Source: Terriglobia bacterium
Lineage (GTDB): Bacteria > Acidobacteriota > Terriglobia > JAJPHL01
Direction of reading: 5' to 3'
Assembly: GCA_021325275.1 (NCBI GenBank)
Contig: JAJPHL010000054.1
Location: 1 to 64,000, forward strand
Length of the DNA stretch: 64,000 nt
A program made the position numbers and the translations under genes. Shown piece after piece: positions 42,940 through 52,892 of the stretch (position 1 is its first letter; every line of letters begins with the position of its first letter). The notes under the pieces were generated by a model that saw only the letters and a list, made by a program, of their open reading frames with translations, was not told where the DNA came from and did no database searches.

Positions 42940-43812
42940 TTACTCGTCGGTTTGTTCCAGTTCTTCGTATGCCTGGCGTTTCGAGATGCCGCGCTCTTTG
43001 GCTGCAAACTTGAGCGCGTCCATCTTACGCAGACTCTTTTGCTTCATCAACTCTTCCACGCGTTGACGCAACGGTTTCGTCGCCGCGACGGCGTGCGCGT
43101 CTTCCGGATGCGGCCGGTCCACGATCAACGTAATTTCGCCCTTCACGCGATCGCGCCGGGAAAGCTCTTCGAGTACTTGCCGGCAAGTCCCGCGCAGAAA
43201 TTCCTCGTGAATCTTGGTAACCTCGCGCGCCACCACCACCAGGCGATCGCCGAGCGTCTCAGCGATGTCCTCGAGCGTTTCGAGAATGCGGTGCGGCGCT
43301 TCGTAGAACACTAGCGTATCGGCCAAATCCTTCAGGGTCTCCAGTTCCTTGCGGCGCTGTCCCTTCTTCGGCGGAAGAAAGCCGGCGAAGCGGAACGATT
43401 GCGTGGACAATCCGCCCGCCGCCAACGACGCGAGGAACGCGGATGGTCCCGGCACCGGTTGCACTTCGATTTCATGGCGTATGCACAGCGCGACCAAGCG
43501 ATGTCCCGGGTCGGAAATGCCCGGCATGCCGGCGTCGGAGACCAGCGCGATGTGTTCGCCTTCTTCCAGCCGCAGGATCAACTCGGGCGCGCGCGTCAGC
43601 TCGTTGTGCTCGTGATAACTGATGGTCGGCGTGGTGATCTGGAAGTGATCGAGCAGCACTTGCGTGTGCCGCGTGTCCTCGCACGCCACCACATCCACTT
43701 CGCCGAGCGTGCGAATCGCGCGCAGTGTGATGTCTTCCAAGTTGCCGATCGGCGTGCCGACCAGAAACAGCGTTCCCGTTTTATTCGATGACGAGGTGGA
43801 TGAAGAAGGCAT
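42940..43812 (-). CDS. rsmI: 16S rRNA (cytidine-1402-2'-O)-methyltransferase
   Basis: This 290-residue tetrapyrrole-methylase-fold enzyme methylates the ribose of C1402 in 16S rRNA using S-adenosylmethionine. Signature blocks are L-F-L-V-G-T-P-I-G-N-L-E-D-I-T-L-R-A, A-C-E-D-T-R-H-T, S-D-A-G-M-P-G-I-S-D-P-G, P-G-P-S-A-F-L-A and F-Y-E-A-P-H-R. The length is typical, with a Ser-rich N-terminal extension. A short inverted repeat, AGCCTA/TAGGCT (43817-43830), lies just upstream of its start. The gap 43813-44040 has no gene; it has an inverted repeat TTGACG/CGTCAA at 43926-43947. Confidence 0.96.
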   Translation of the reverse strand: MPSSSTSSSNKTGTLFLVGTPIGNLEDITLRAIRTLGEVDVVACEDTRHTQVLLDHFQITTPTISYHEHNELTRAPELILRLEEGEHIALVSDAGMPGISDPGHRLVALCIRHEIEVQPVPGPSAFLASLAAGGLSTQSFRFAGFLPPKKGQRRKELETLKDLADTLVFYEAPHRILETLEDIAETLGDRLVVVAREVTKIHEEFLRGTCRQVLEELSRRDRVKGEITLIVDRPHPEDAHAVAATKPLRQRVEELMKQKSLRKMDALKFAAKERGISKRQAYEELEQTDE

Positions 43813-44040
43813 GCAGAGCCTAGTTTAGGCTAGCAGTCCGGCGAAAGTCCAGAATCGCCGCGCAGCCCAGCCGGTTTTTGGGAAAGATCAGGTGCTCCGC
43901 CCCTCCAGGTTAGACGATCTCACCGTTGACGCTTGGTATACCGTCAAGGACTTGAGATTGTCCCAGGCGGCGAAAATATTTTCCGAGCAGTGCCCACTGT
44001 CGGAGGTTTCCGGGCTTGTGATACAAGGGACAGAACTAGC

Positions 44041-44646
44041 ATGGGTTTCTGGAACAAAGGCTTATCCCGCGGTTTCTCCGACGAGGATCTCATGGCCCAG
44101 GTGTGTGCCGGACGCGACGACGCACTGGCTGTGCTCTTCGAGCGCTATCACCGCCTGGTGTTGAGCATCGCGCTGCGGATTGTCCGCGACCCGGGAGAGG
44201 CGGAAGATGTCATGCAGTCGGTTTTCCTGGAAGTCTTTCGGGCGGCGGGACAATTTGACGCTTCCAAAGGCACTACTAAAGTGTGGATTCTCCAGTATGC
44301 CTACCACCGCAGTCTCAACCGGCGACAGTACCTGAGTCTGCGCGGGTTCTACGAGCGAACGGAAGACACCGCCGCTCCCACGACCGGGCCGGGAACGTTG
44401 GAATCCGCCAGGATGGTGCGGCAGGCGCTGGATCGCTTGAGTGAGGGGCAGCGTACGACGCTGGAAATGGCCTTCTTTGAAGGCCTGACGATGCAGGAGA
44501 TCGCGGCTAAGACGGGCGAGTCGTTTAGCAACGTGAGACATCACTACTATCGCGGCTTGGAAAAGCTGCGCGGCATTTTGTGCGAGCCTTCCGCGCGTGC
44601 ATCGCGGGGAACTTCGGGGCAGGAGATTGCGCATGTCGGTTCATGA
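44041..44646 (+). CDS. ECF-family RNA polymerase sigma factor
   Basis: This 201-residue sigma factor has region 2 (L-F-E-R-Y-H-R-L-V-L-S-I-A-L-R-I-V and A-E-D-V-M-Q-S-V-F-L-E-V-F) and region 4 (L-S-E-G-Q-R-T-T-L-E-M-A-F-F-E-G-L-T-M-Q-E-I-A-A-K-T-G) with a helix-turn-helix ending in H-H-Y-Y-R-G-L-E-K-L-R. The start at 44041 fits the domain layout; the frame continues upstream without conservation. It overlaps the anti-sigma gene by 14 nt. The likely regulon includes the downstream receptor-peptidase pair, by position only. Confidence 0.92.
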   Translation: MGFWNKGLSRGFSDEDLMAQVCAGRDDALAVLFERYHRLVLSIALRIVRDPGEAEDVMQSVFLEVFRAAGQFDASKGTTKVWILQYAYHRSLNRRQYLSLRGFYERTEDTAAPTTGPGTLESARMVRQALDRLSEGQRTTLEMAFFEGLTMQEIAAKTGESFSNVRHHYYRGLEKLRGILCEPSARASRGTSGQEIAHVGS

Positions 44647-45850
44647 GCACTACCAAGAATTGGGAGCGCTCGCGGCGATCGGCCAGGTGACGGCCGAAGA
44701 GCAGGCAGATCTCGATACTCACCTGATCGAGTGCGAAACCTGCCGCGAGGCATACCTGGACTACTCCCGCGTCTTGCGGCAGCAACTTCCTTTGGCTCAA
44801 CCTTCCAAAGTGAGGCTTCCTTCATTGACGGAAGGCGATCAATTGCGCGAGCGGTTTTTCGCGCGGGCACGCGCGGAGGGTGTGCGGCTCTCGAGCCCTC
44901 CCGCGCGGCGAAGTAATCGCTGGACTCTTGCCTTCAGCCTCGCTTCCGCATGCACCGTTCTGGCTGTGGCCGCTTGGATCGGCCTGCGGCCGCCGATACA
45001 GCCGGCAACTCCTGCAACTCCCGCACCTCCGGTCATGAAAGCAGATCCACACGCTGCCGAAGAGCGCGCCGAACTGACCGCTTTGACGCTCTCGTTGCAA
45101 TCGAAATCCGCGGAGATCGATCGCTTGAAGCAGGCGAGTCTACTTTCGGCGGAATCCGCGCACGCCGTGGAGTCGGACTTGGCGGCGGCCCGCGACCAAG
45201 TGGCGCATCTGACGGAAGCGTTGCAACAGGCGCAACGGGAGAATGCGGACCTCTTCAGCACCGGCCAGCAGTCGCAGAAGCTGCTCGCCGACCTGCACGC
45301 CCAAGTTGAAAAGATGCGCCTGGCAGAAAGAGACAACGGACTCACCGTGATGTCGTTGCAGGCGCGCATTCGCACGCTGACCGATAACTTACAAGCGGAG
45401 TCCGTGAAGCTCGAGCGGGAGCGCCAGATCACCGGCATCGGCGATGATGTCCGCAAACTGATGGGTGCGCGGAACCTGCATATTATCGATGTGCACGACG
45501 TGGACGGCGTCGGGAAGTCCGCCAAATCCTTCGGGCGTGTCTTTTACTCCGAGGGGGAATCTCTGGTCTTCTATGCCTTCGACCTGCCGAACGGCAAACT
45601 AACGCCCGCAAAATATTCCTTCCAGGCTTGGGGACAACGCGAAGCCAAGGCTGGCGCGCCACGCGATCTCGGCACGTTCCGCGTGGACGATCAGGAGCAA
45701 CGCCGCTGGGTCCTGAAGGTGAGCGATCCCGCGGTGTTGCGCGACCTCGATGCCGTATTCGTGACCGCCGAAGTCATGGGCGACGTCCGCGAACCGCGCG
45801 GCAAGCGCGTTTTGTACGCTTACTTGGGCGGACAGCCGAATCATCCTTAG
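44633..45850 (+). CDS. Anti-sigma factor with zinc finger, membrane segment and coiled coil
   Basis: This 405-residue protein starts with an anti-sigma zinc finger (H-L-I-E-C-E-T-C, residues about 32-39). A single transmembrane helix follows near residues 95-115 (A-F-S-L-A-S-A-C-T-V-L-A-V-A-A-W). Then comes a Pro-rich linker, a long coiled coil from about 140 to 275 (E-L-T-A-L-T-L-S-L-Q-S-K-S-A-E-I-D-R-L-K) and a beta-rich C-terminal domain like that of RskA-type anti-sigma-K proteins. It would hold the ECF sigma factor at the membrane until a periplasmic signal arrives. AGGAG lies 7 nt before the ATG. A coiled coil this long is unusual for anti-sigma proteins. Confidence 0.88.
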   Translation: MSVHEHYQELGALAAIGQVTAEEQADLDTHLIECETCREAYLDYSRVLRQQLPLAQPSKVRLPSLTEGDQLRERFFARARAEGVRLSSPPARRSNRWTLAFSLASACTVLAVAAWIGLRPPIQPATPATPAPPVMKADPHAAEERAELTALTLSLQSKSAEIDRLKQASLLSAESAHAVESDLAAARDQVAHLTEALQQAQRENADLFSTGQQSQKLLADLHAQVEKMRLAERDNGLTVMSLQARIRTLTDNLQAESVKLERERQITGIGDDVRKLMGARNLHIIDVHDVDGVGKSAKSFGRVFYSEGESLVFYAFDLPNGKLTPAKYSFQAWGQREAKAGAPRDLGTFRVDDQEQRRWVLKVSDPAVLRDLDAVFVTAEVMGDVREPRGKRVLYAYLGGQPNHP

Positions 45851-45901
45851 CATTGGGACAGACTGCTCCTGCTGAGCGGCATACTCAAGCGGGGGTAACC
45901 A

Positions 45902-48900
45902 ATGAGAGTTTTCCTTCTTCTGGGATTGTGCGCCGTGCTCTTCGCGCAGTCACCCACAGCCACCATCAACGGGCGAATCACCGATCCTCGTGGACAGGCG
46001 ATTCCCGGCGCGAAAGTCCAAGCCACCAACATCGATACGAATGTGACCTATCCGGGGCAGACCAACGACGAGGGCTTTTACAACATTGTCAATCTTCCGC
46101 CCGGAAAATATCGCGTGGTCGTCGAAAAAGAAGGGTTCTCCCAAATTGTCAAGCCCGACGTGCAGCTCCATGTGCAAGATATCGCCGGGTTGAACTTCGC
46201 GATGCAGGTTGGATCCGTCACCCAGAGCATCACCGTGGAAGGCGGCGCGCCGTTGCTGAGTACAGAGTCGGCGGCAGTGGGTACAGTTGTGGATCGACAG
46301 TTCGTCGCAAATATGCCGATGAACGGCAGGAGCTTTCAATCGTTAATATTGCTTTCTCCGGGCATCGTGCCAACGCCGGCTTCCACAACCAATAGCGGCC
46401 AGTTTAGCGTGAACGGCCAGCGCACAACGACAAACTATTTCTCCGTGGATGGAGTGAGTGCGAACATCGGCGCCGCTGGCAGCGGGAGCGCAGGCCTCTT
46501 TGACGCCATCGGCGGCGGCGCGCAGCCCGTGACTGCGGTTGGTGGATACAACGGTCTAGTCTCCATCGACGCCATTCAAGAATTCAGGGTTCAAACCTCG
46601 AGTGTTGCGCCGGAGTTTGGGCGGACGCCGGGAGGTCAGTTCGAGATCGTAACACGCTCCGGAACAAATCACCTTCACGGCACGGTTTTCGACTACTTGC
46701 GTAATGACGTTTTCGATGCGAACAACTGGTTCACAAACCGCAGTGGTCAGCCTAAGCCTCCGGAGAGGCAGAACGATTTTGGCGGCACATTCAGTGGTCC
46801 GGTCAGATTGCCAAGCTACAGCGGGCGTAACCGGACGTTTTTCTTCTTCTCCTATGAGGGCCTGCGTCTTCGCAGGCCCTCAGCGGGAGTCACGGAGGTA
46901 CCATCGTTAGCCCAGCGACAAACTGCCACGTCATTCTACCAGCCGTTACTAAATGCGTTTCCGCTACCGAATGGTCCAACACAAGCTGACGGGTTTGGGT
47001 TACTCTCGGTCACTTACTCGAATCCCTCCAACGTGGATGCCTCAAGTCTTCGGTTAGACCATACGGTCAACCCACACCTGACCCTCTTTGGCCGCTACAA
47101 CTATTCCCCTTCTGTTTCGGAAACTCGCGGGACTTCGAATGTCTCACCTAGCGTCGTAACAAAGAGCCATGTGCTTACTCAGACACTGTCCGTGGGAGCG
47201 ACGCTGACTCTCAACAATGCCGCCACGAATGATCTTCGCCTGAACTACAGCCGAAACACGGCTGGTACAGCAATGTCGCTCGATACTTTTGGCGGCGCAT
47301 CTCCTATAGACCCCCTGGCCTACGTTCCTAGTTCGATTTCCGGTAATATCCTCACGGCGCTGCTGGTTCAAGGCGGTAATTCGACATGGATCACCGGGGC
47401 CCTCGTCGACAATCTTCAGCGACAATTGAACCTCGTAGACACAGCGTCGGTGTCTCGCAAGAGCCACCACTTCAAGGTTGGCATCGATTACCGACGATTG
47501 ACTCCGGAATTTAACCCCTTGAGCTACGAACTGTCGTTGACTGCCGCGCCGACCGATCTTACGAAGACAAACCTGGCCCGGATGACCGTAGCAACTCAAC
47601 AGCCCGCAACACCGGCCGTCACCAACGTGTCGCTATTCGCACAGGATGCCTGGCATATCGGCGGGCGAGTTGTGGCAACCTACGGTCTTCGGTGGGAGCT
47701 GAATCCACCACCGTCGTTTGATGGCACAACTCCCATTGCGGTCGCCGGATTTACGCTCGCTAATCCGTCCGCTGCGACCGTTGCGCCATTGGGAGCGAAG
47801 CTCTACCAGACAACCTACAGGAATTTCGCCCCACGGATCGGTATTGCCTACGAGTTGCGGCGGGACCCGAACACGGCAACTGTGATACGCGGTGGCTTTG
47901 GTTATTTTTACGATCTTGGCACGAGCCCGATTGGGTCTTTACTAGGAGGGCCGCCCTACACGGCTACGCGCACTCAGACCAATATCGCTTTGCCTCTAAC
48001 AGCAGCTCAGCTCGCCCCACCGGTGCCGAGCACAGCACCTCCTTTTTCCAATGTGTCGGCGATCGATCCAAGTCTCAAGCTTCCCTACACCTTGCAATGG
48101 AACGTCTCGGTCGAGCAGGGACTAGGGCAGAATCAGAGCGTGACCGCGAGCTATGTTGCCGCTGCCGGGCGCAACCTCCTCACGCAATTCAATCTTCCTC
48201 TGCCAAACAGCAGCTTCACCACGAGTTTCAGCTATCTCACAAATCTTGCGACATCGGACTATGATTCATTGCAAATAGAGTTCCAGCGGCGTCTTTCGCA
48301 GGGCGTCCAAGCGCTGGGCTCCTACACTTGGCAGCACTCTATCGACGTCCAGTCTGGCGACTTATTCTCATCTACCTCCGCGCCGGCGCGCGGGAATTCC
48401 AGCTTTGACATTCGTCACCGAGCATCTGGTGCGCTGACTTTCGATCTGCCCGGCCCGAAACAGAATCCTGTCGCCCGTGCAATCCTGGGAGGTTGGGGCC
48501 TTGATCCGATCTTCAGTATCCAGTCTGCCGCACCCGTCGACTTGGTCGGCGTAAGCAACGTCGACATCAATGGCTTATTGCTGCCCACCAGACCCAATGT
48601 CGTGTCCGGCATTCCTTTCTACCTTTACGGTCCCCAGTACCCTGGCGGAAAGATTATTAACAACACGCCAAACCAAGGTGGTACGGGATGCAAGGGGCCA
48701 TTCTGCGCCGCTCCGGCCGGGCAACAAGGTAACTTGGGCCGTAACGTTATCCGCGCATATCCGATTTCACAGGTCGACCTTTCGTTGCGACGGCAGTTCC
48801 GGATTAAAGAGCGGCTGAACCTCCAGTGGAGATGCGATGCCTTCAACGTCTTTAATCACCCGAACTTTGGCAGCCCTAACGCGATCCTCTCTTCCGCCCT

Positions 48901-49027
48901 GTTCGGAACTCCAGCGAACATGTATGGCACTTTCTTGGGACCCGGAGGAATCGGCGGTGGTTTGAATCCGCTGTATCAACTTGGCGGCCCGCGCTCGTTG
49001 CAACTGTCGGCAAGGCTGACCTTCTGA
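45902..49027 (+). CDS. Oar-like TonB-dependent receptor with carboxypeptidase-regulatory domain
   Basis: This 1041-residue outer-membrane protein has a signal peptide (R-V-F-L-L-L-G-L-C-A-V-L-F-A), an N-terminal Ig-like carboxypeptidase-regulatory domain (residues about 20-105, I-N-G-R-I-T-D-P-R-G-Q-A-I-P-G-A), and a plug domain. A large beta-barrel follows and ends in L-S-A-R-L-T-F with the C-terminal Phe recognised by the BAM complex. The arrangement is that of the Oar/TonB receptors expanded in Acidobacteria, thought to import oligosaccharides or peptides. It lies between a sigma/anti-sigma pair and an S9 peptidase, suggesting a coordinated uptake-and-degradation unit. A GGGGGT site lies just upstream. 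Confidence 0.92.
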   Translation: MRVFLLLGLCAVLFAQSPTATINGRITDPRGQAIPGAKVQATNIDTNVTYPGQTNDEGFYNIVNLPPGKYRVVVEKEGFSQIVKPDVQLHVQDIAGLNFAMQVGSVTQSITVEGGAPLLSTESAAVGTVVDRQFVANMPMNGRSFQSLILLSPGIVPTPASTTNSGQFSVNGQRTTTNYFSVDGVSANIGAAGSGSAGLFDAIGGGAQPVTAVGGYNGLVSIDAIQEFRVQTSSVAPEFGRTPGGQFEIVTRSGTNHLHGTVFDYLRNDVFDANNWFTNRSGQPKPPERQNDFGGTFSGPVRLPSYSGRNRTFFFFSYEGLRLRRPSAGVTEVPSLAQRQTATSFYQPLLNAFPLPNGPTQADGFGLLSVTYSNPSNVDASSLRLDHTVNPHLTLFGRYNYSPSVSETRGTSNVSPSVVTKSHVLTQTLSVGATLTLNNAATNDLRLNYSRNTAGTAMSLDTFGGASPIDPLAYVPSSISGNILTALLVQGGNSTWITGALVDNLQRQLNLVDTASVSRKSHHFKVGIDYRRLTPEFNPLSYELSLTAAPTDLTKTNLARMTVATQQPATPAVTNVSLFAQDAWHIGGRVVATYGLRWELNPPPSFDGTTPIAVAGFTLANPSAATVAPLGAKLYQTTYRNFAPRIGIAYELRRDPNTATVIRGGFGYFYDLGTSPIGSLLGGPPYTATRTQTNIALPLTAAQLAPPVPSTAPPFSNVSAIDPSLKLPYTLQWNVSVEQGLGQNQSVTASYVAAAGRNLLTQFNLPLPNSSFTTSFSYLTNLATSDYDSLQIEFQRRLSQGVQALGSYTWQHSIDVQSGDLFSSTSAPARGNSSFDIRHRASGALTFDLPGPKQNPVARAILGGWGLDPIFSIQSAAPVDLVGVSNVDINGLLLPTRPNVVSGIPFYLYGPQYPGGKIINNTPNQGGTGCKGPFCAAPAGQQGNLGRNVIRAYPISQVDLSLRRQFRIKERLNLQWRCDAFNVFNHPNFGSPNAILSSALFGTPANMYGTFLGPGGIGGGLNPLYQLGGPRSLQLSARLTF

Positions 49028-49044
49028 GGATGGAACTGGAACCT

Positions 49045-51588
49045 ATGTATCGACGAACATACTCGCTTGTCCTCCTTCTAGAGTTGGCAGTCGCATTCGT
49101 GGGAGTCAACACGGCCCAAACACCCGCGCTCAGGCCGGTCACGCCCCAAGATTTTGACCGGCTAGAGCATTTGCGGACCCCAAAATTGTCGCCCGATGGC
49201 GAATTGCTGGCGTATATCTTTACTCGCTCGCTGGCGTCGGGTGTTTCCGGCGAACACGACGCCCTGCACACGGAGCAACTCAGCGAGGTCTGGGTGGCTC
49301 CGGTGGCAAGCGGAACGCCCAAGAGGATCGCCGGCGGCGGAAGCGACGGCGTAGGATTCTGGAGTATCGAATGGTCGCCGGATGGGCAACGGCTTGCGCT
49401 GAAATCGGCGTTGCCAAGCGGCAGGGTCGGACTTTGGGTTTGGAATCGAAACGACGGATCGCTCAGAAAGCTAGTGGAGGCGGGGTTGTCTTACGGCGCC
49501 GATCCCCAGTGGATGACGAACGAGCAACTCCTCTACTCCCTCGCTGCCGAAGGCGGTCCTCCTCCTCTCATTTGGCCGAAAGTCGCCATCGACGAAGCGA
49601 ACGCGGCGTGGGCCAAGGCTTTGAGGGGTCAGTCGTCTGTGAGTGTGCTGGAGAGTGGCGTTGTCGAGAAGCAGCCGCAGGAATCTTGGGCAACGGCCAA
49701 CGTTCAAACCATGGAGCGAAAGACGATTTACACCGGTAACAGTTCCGCCGCTCTGATTTCTCCAGGAGGGCGCTACATTGCATGGACTTCGCGTTTGGAT
49801 ACCACGAAGGCCGCAACCGGTAGAGCGTACGAACAAGGGCCGCAAGGCTTGCTGGGTCTTGATGTCGCCACCGTTGACGGCAAAGTTCTGTCTGGAACGG
49901 ACCGTGCCCAAGACGTGCTGCCTTACTCCCTGCGCTGGTCGCTCGACGGTTCGCAAATCGCCTTGATCGCTCATTCCCGCCTGGCCGCCGACGCGCCGCT
50001 TCAGGTCTTCGTCTATCGCGTCGACTCGCAGGCGCTCGTCCCAATGAATACGCGGGGAATTATTCCTGTGGCTGATTACTATCGGAATCTGGCCAAGATG
50101 TTCTGGACAGCGAACAATGAGTTGCTGGTCTATTCCCGGCCTGACTCTGTGGGAGCCGTTCGCAACGATTGGTGGGTTGTCTCCGAGAAGGAAGAGCCGC
50201 ACAACCTCACGCAGGGTATGAAGGCGGCGCCAACCAGGCTCCTTCCGGAGCGGGCCAACCAGTCGTTCCTCGGCATTGCGCAAGGACAACTCTGGCGTTT
50301 GCCGGTGGACGGCGTTCCCCAACAACTATCTCTCAGCATGGGAGGACCATTGACGGCTATTTTCTGGCCATCTGGCACCCTGGTGCAGCAAGTAAAAGCC
50401 AGTGCGAATGACCTCAATGCGATTCTCGTTTCAAGCCTCCGAACTGCCTCCGCCGTACTCGCTGGACAAGAGCCATCTGGGATTCCTGGCCTAGCGGGGC
50501 TGCAGGTTGACCTCTTTGCTTTTGACCTCACAACAGGCAAATCTGCTCGCCTGGATCCACCCGTCGAAGGTGCAACGTTTCACGATTTCGCTCGGAAGGG
50601 CGGAGCGGCTGTCTACAGCGTTGAGGATCACACAGGCACATACTTATGGCTCGCTGGCACCTCGGTAAAGGCTCATCGAGTGCTCGAGACTAATTCCTTC
50701 TTACGGGAAATTGCCCAGCCGGTGTGGAAGAAGATCCAGTACCGCGGTCTCGATGGCAACGACTTAACTGGCTGGGTCTTGCTGCCGATCGGCTATCAGG
50801 AAGGGAAGCGGTATCCGCTCATCACATGCCCGTATCTGGGGTTGGAACAGGGAAGCGCTCCCCCGGCTTTCGAGACCGTCAACGACACTATCGGCTACCA
50901 TAACGGGCCTCTCCTTTCGGCGCATGGCTACGCCGTGCTATATCCGAGTATGCCCCGCAAAATATTCGGGACGACAGCAGACAATTACATGGAACTGACC
51001 AAAGGCGTATTGCCAGCCGTCGACAGAGTCATCGAAATGGGGATAGCGGACTCGAAGAGACTCGGGCTATTGGGTAATAGCTATGGCGGATTCTCTGTCT
51101 ATGGTCTGATCACCCAAACGAAACGTTTCCAAGCGGCGGTGGCGCAGGCCGGTCCTGCCGACTTTATCAGCAACTATGGCCAGTTCGACGGGCGCGAACG
51201 GTACGGGTCCTTCCCGCAAGCGCAAGCAGTCAGTATTCAGGCTATGAGTGAGACAGGTCCTTTGTCACTGGGAGTGCCGCCGTGGAAAGACGCGGAGCGA
51301 TACATCAGGAATAGCCCCATCTTTTACGTAGACCGCGTCGAGACCCCCGTCCTGATCATTCAAGGCGATATGGATTACGTCCCCATTCAACAAGGGGAGG
51401 AATTCTTCATGGCGATGTATCGCCAGGGCAAGCGGGCGCGCTTCCTGCGTTACTGGACCAGCGGCCACGCTATCGGAGGCGCGAACATGGAAGACATGTG
51501 GAAGCAGATCTACGCTTGGCTGGATGAATTCCTGAAGCCCCGCGAGGACTCCAAGGAGTCCCTTTCCGGCACAACCAAGGAGCGGTGA
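49045..51588 (+). CDS. Secreted prolyl-oligopeptidase-family (S9) peptidase
   Basis: This 847-residue serine peptidase has a signal peptide (Y-R-R-T-Y-S-L-V-L-L-L-E-L-A-V-A), an N-terminal WD40-like propeller (P-K-L-S-P-D-G-E-L-L-A-Y, then W-S-P-D-G-Q-R-L-A) and a C-terminal alpha/beta hydrolase. The triad is Ser679 in G-N-S-Y-G-G-F, Asp777 in G-D-M-D-Y-V-P and His808 in S-G-H-A-I. It would hydrolyse short peptides in the periplasm or outside. ATG 49045 gives a basic N-terminus for export; the alternative ATG at 49030 adds M-E-L-E-P and abuts the receptor stop. Confidence 0.93.
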   Translation: MYRRTYSLVLLLELAVAFVGVNTAQTPALRPVTPQDFDRLEHLRTPKLSPDGELLAYIFTRSLASGVSGEHDALHTEQLSEVWVAPVASGTPKRIAGGGSDGVGFWSIEWSPDGQRLALKSALPSGRVGLWVWNRNDGSLRKLVEAGLSYGADPQWMTNEQLLYSLAAEGGPPPLIWPKVAIDEANAAWAKALRGQSSVSVLESGVVEKQPQESWATANVQTMERKTIYTGNSSAALISPGGRYIAWTSRLDTTKAATGRAYEQGPQGLLGLDVATVDGKVLSGTDRAQDVLPYSLRWSLDGSQIALIAHSRLAADAPLQVFVYRVDSQALVPMNTRGIIPVADYYRNLAKMFWTANNELLVYSRPDSVGAVRNDWWVVSEKEEPHNLTQGMKAAPTRLLPERANQSFLGIAQGQLWRLPVDGVPQQLSLSMGGPLTAIFWPSGTLVQQVKASANDLNAILVSSLRTASAVLAGQEPSGIPGLAGLQVDLFAFDLTTGKSARLDPPVEGATFHDFARKGGAAVYSVEDHTGTYLWLAGTSVKAHRVLETNSFLREIAQPVWKKIQYRGLDGNDLTGWVLLPIGYQEGKRYPLITCPYLGLEQGSAPPAFETVNDTIGYHNGPLLSAHGYAVLYPSMPRKIFGTTADNYMELTKGVLPAVDRVIEMGIADSKRLGLLGNSYGGFSVYGLITQTKRFQAAVAQAGPADFISNYGQFDGRERYGSFPQAQAVSIQAMSETGPLSLGVPPWKDAERYIRNSPIFYVDRVETPVLIIQGDMDYVPIQQGEEFFMAMYRQGKRARFLRYWTSGHAIGGANMEDMWKQIYAWLDEFLKPREDSKESLSGTTKER

Positions 51589-51855
51589 GGTCCAGAAGCG
51601 GTCTGGGACCTGACAAGCTTCATGAGAGATGGTCAGTTGCGGCCGGATGAGCGGGCCTCAACTTGCCGCCTGACATTTCAGATTGTTGGCTTTCAATCAT
51701 TGCAAGGGAATCGGGATAGAGGCGGTACGTTTCTGCAATTTGATGCCAGGATATACGCCAAAATCGGCAGCGATTCGACGGCGCCCTAAGAAGGCGCACG
51801 ACGAGGCCGATTAGTGTATTAGTTTGTGTACCTCTCAAGGAACGCGGGAACTAGC
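51589..51855. other. Intergenic region between convergent S9 and moeB genes
   Basis: No gene is found. A weak inverted repeat (GGCGCC...GGCGC around 51780-51797) without a T-run is the only structure noticed; it is not a convincing terminator. Confidence 0.4.
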
Positions 51856-52887
51856 TTAACTCCCGATATAGCGCGCGTACAAACTTCGCGCGACACCGGG
51901 ATCGGTGGTGCCTTTGATGATCGCGCGGCCGTCGGGGAACAATGTAATTTGCGTGGCGCTGCCCGCCGCAGGCGCGGGAGCAAATTGCAATGCGAAACGA
52001 TTGGCGCGCACGCTGCCCAACGATTCCAAACGCTCCCGCATCGCCGCCAGATCCACCGGGCGATTGTGTTCGTGGATCTGCACCTGATTGCGTCCGCACA
52101 TCGTGATCACCGGACGACCTTCGCCGGCCAAATGCGCGAATTGCCGCGCGCCACAAACCGTGCAACCCGGCGTCGGCTCGCCCGTCTGCAACACGCCAAT
52201 TCGTCCGGTCCACACGTCGATGGATCGCAGCTCCGGCCGGACGTCGGCACCCGCGAGCAACTGAATCGCCGAGACCACTTGAAACGACGCAATCGCCGAC
52301 ACCGCGCTCAAAAGGATGCCTGCCGTGTCGCAGGTTTCGAGTGGTCCCGTGGGGAGCGCGGGAAAAACGCACGCTAAACAGGCGGTTTTCCCTGGGATCA
52401 CCGGCATAGTGACGCCATAGCTGCCAACCGCCGCTGCATAAATCCAGGCAACCCCGTGCTTGACGCAAGCGTCATTCATTAAGAAGCGCGTCTCGAAATT
52501 GTCGGTGCCGTCCAGCACGACGTCGGCGTGTTCAATGAGTTCCTCGACGCTCGACGGCGTGATATCCATGATGCGGCTTTCCACGCGTACACCGGAGTTG
52601 ATGGCTCGCAAGTGTGTTTCGGCCGCGGCGGCTTTCGGGAGCGCTTGGCGCGCGTCATTTTCGTCGTAAAGCGATTGCCGTTGCAGGTTGCTGGATTCCA
52701 CGTAGTCGCGGTCGGCCAGAATCACCGTGCCCACGCCGGCGCGAACCAGCGCCTCGGCGGCGAAACTGCCCAGGCCGCCGCATCCGGCCACCACCGCGCG
52801 CGCGGCCAGCAAACGCTCCTGACCCTTCTCGCCCAAGGGCTGGAAGAGCACTTGGCGGGAATATTTTTCGCGGTCCTCGGAGGTCAC
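51856..52887 (-). CDS. ThiF/MoeB-family adenylyltransferase (E1-like)
   Basis: This 343-residue E1-like enzyme would adenylate the C-terminal Gly of a ubiquitin-fold sulfur carrier (MoaD or ThiS) for thiolation. ATP-binding G-C-G-G-L-G-S near residue 36 and D-x-V-x-x-S-N-L-Q-R near 65 are typical. The catalytic Cys is in E-T-C-D-T-A-G, and two zinc Cys pairs, C-L-A-C and C-T-V-C, are present. A C-terminal extension of about 90 residues goes beyond a minimal MoeB and may be a carrier- or substrate-binding segment. It starts with GTG, 6 nt after a TATAAT. No moa or thi gene is adjacent, so the pathway is unassigned. Confidence 0.9.
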   Translation of the reverse strand: MTSEDREKYSRQVLFQPLGEKGQERLLAARAVVAGCGGLGSFAAEALVRAGVGTVILADRDYVESSNLQRQSLYDENDARQALPKAAAAETHLRAINSGVRVESRIMDITPSSVEELIEHADVVLDGTDNFETRFLMNDACVKHGVAWIYAAAVGSYGVTMPVIPGKTACLACVFPALPTGPLETCDTAGILLSAVSAIASFQVVSAIQLLAGADVRPELRSIDVWTGRIGVLQTGEPTPGCTVCGARQFAHLAGEGRPVITMCGRNQVQIHEHNRPVDLAAMRERLESLGSVRANRFALQFAPAPAAGSATQITLFPDGRAIIKGTTDPGVARSLYARYIGS

Positions 52888-52892
52888 ATCGT

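Noticed and set aside
43926-43947. TTGACG followed by TATACC as a sigma-70 promoter before the ECF sigma gene
   Set aside because: The spacing is only 5 nt; at best it is an inverted repeat of unknown meaning.
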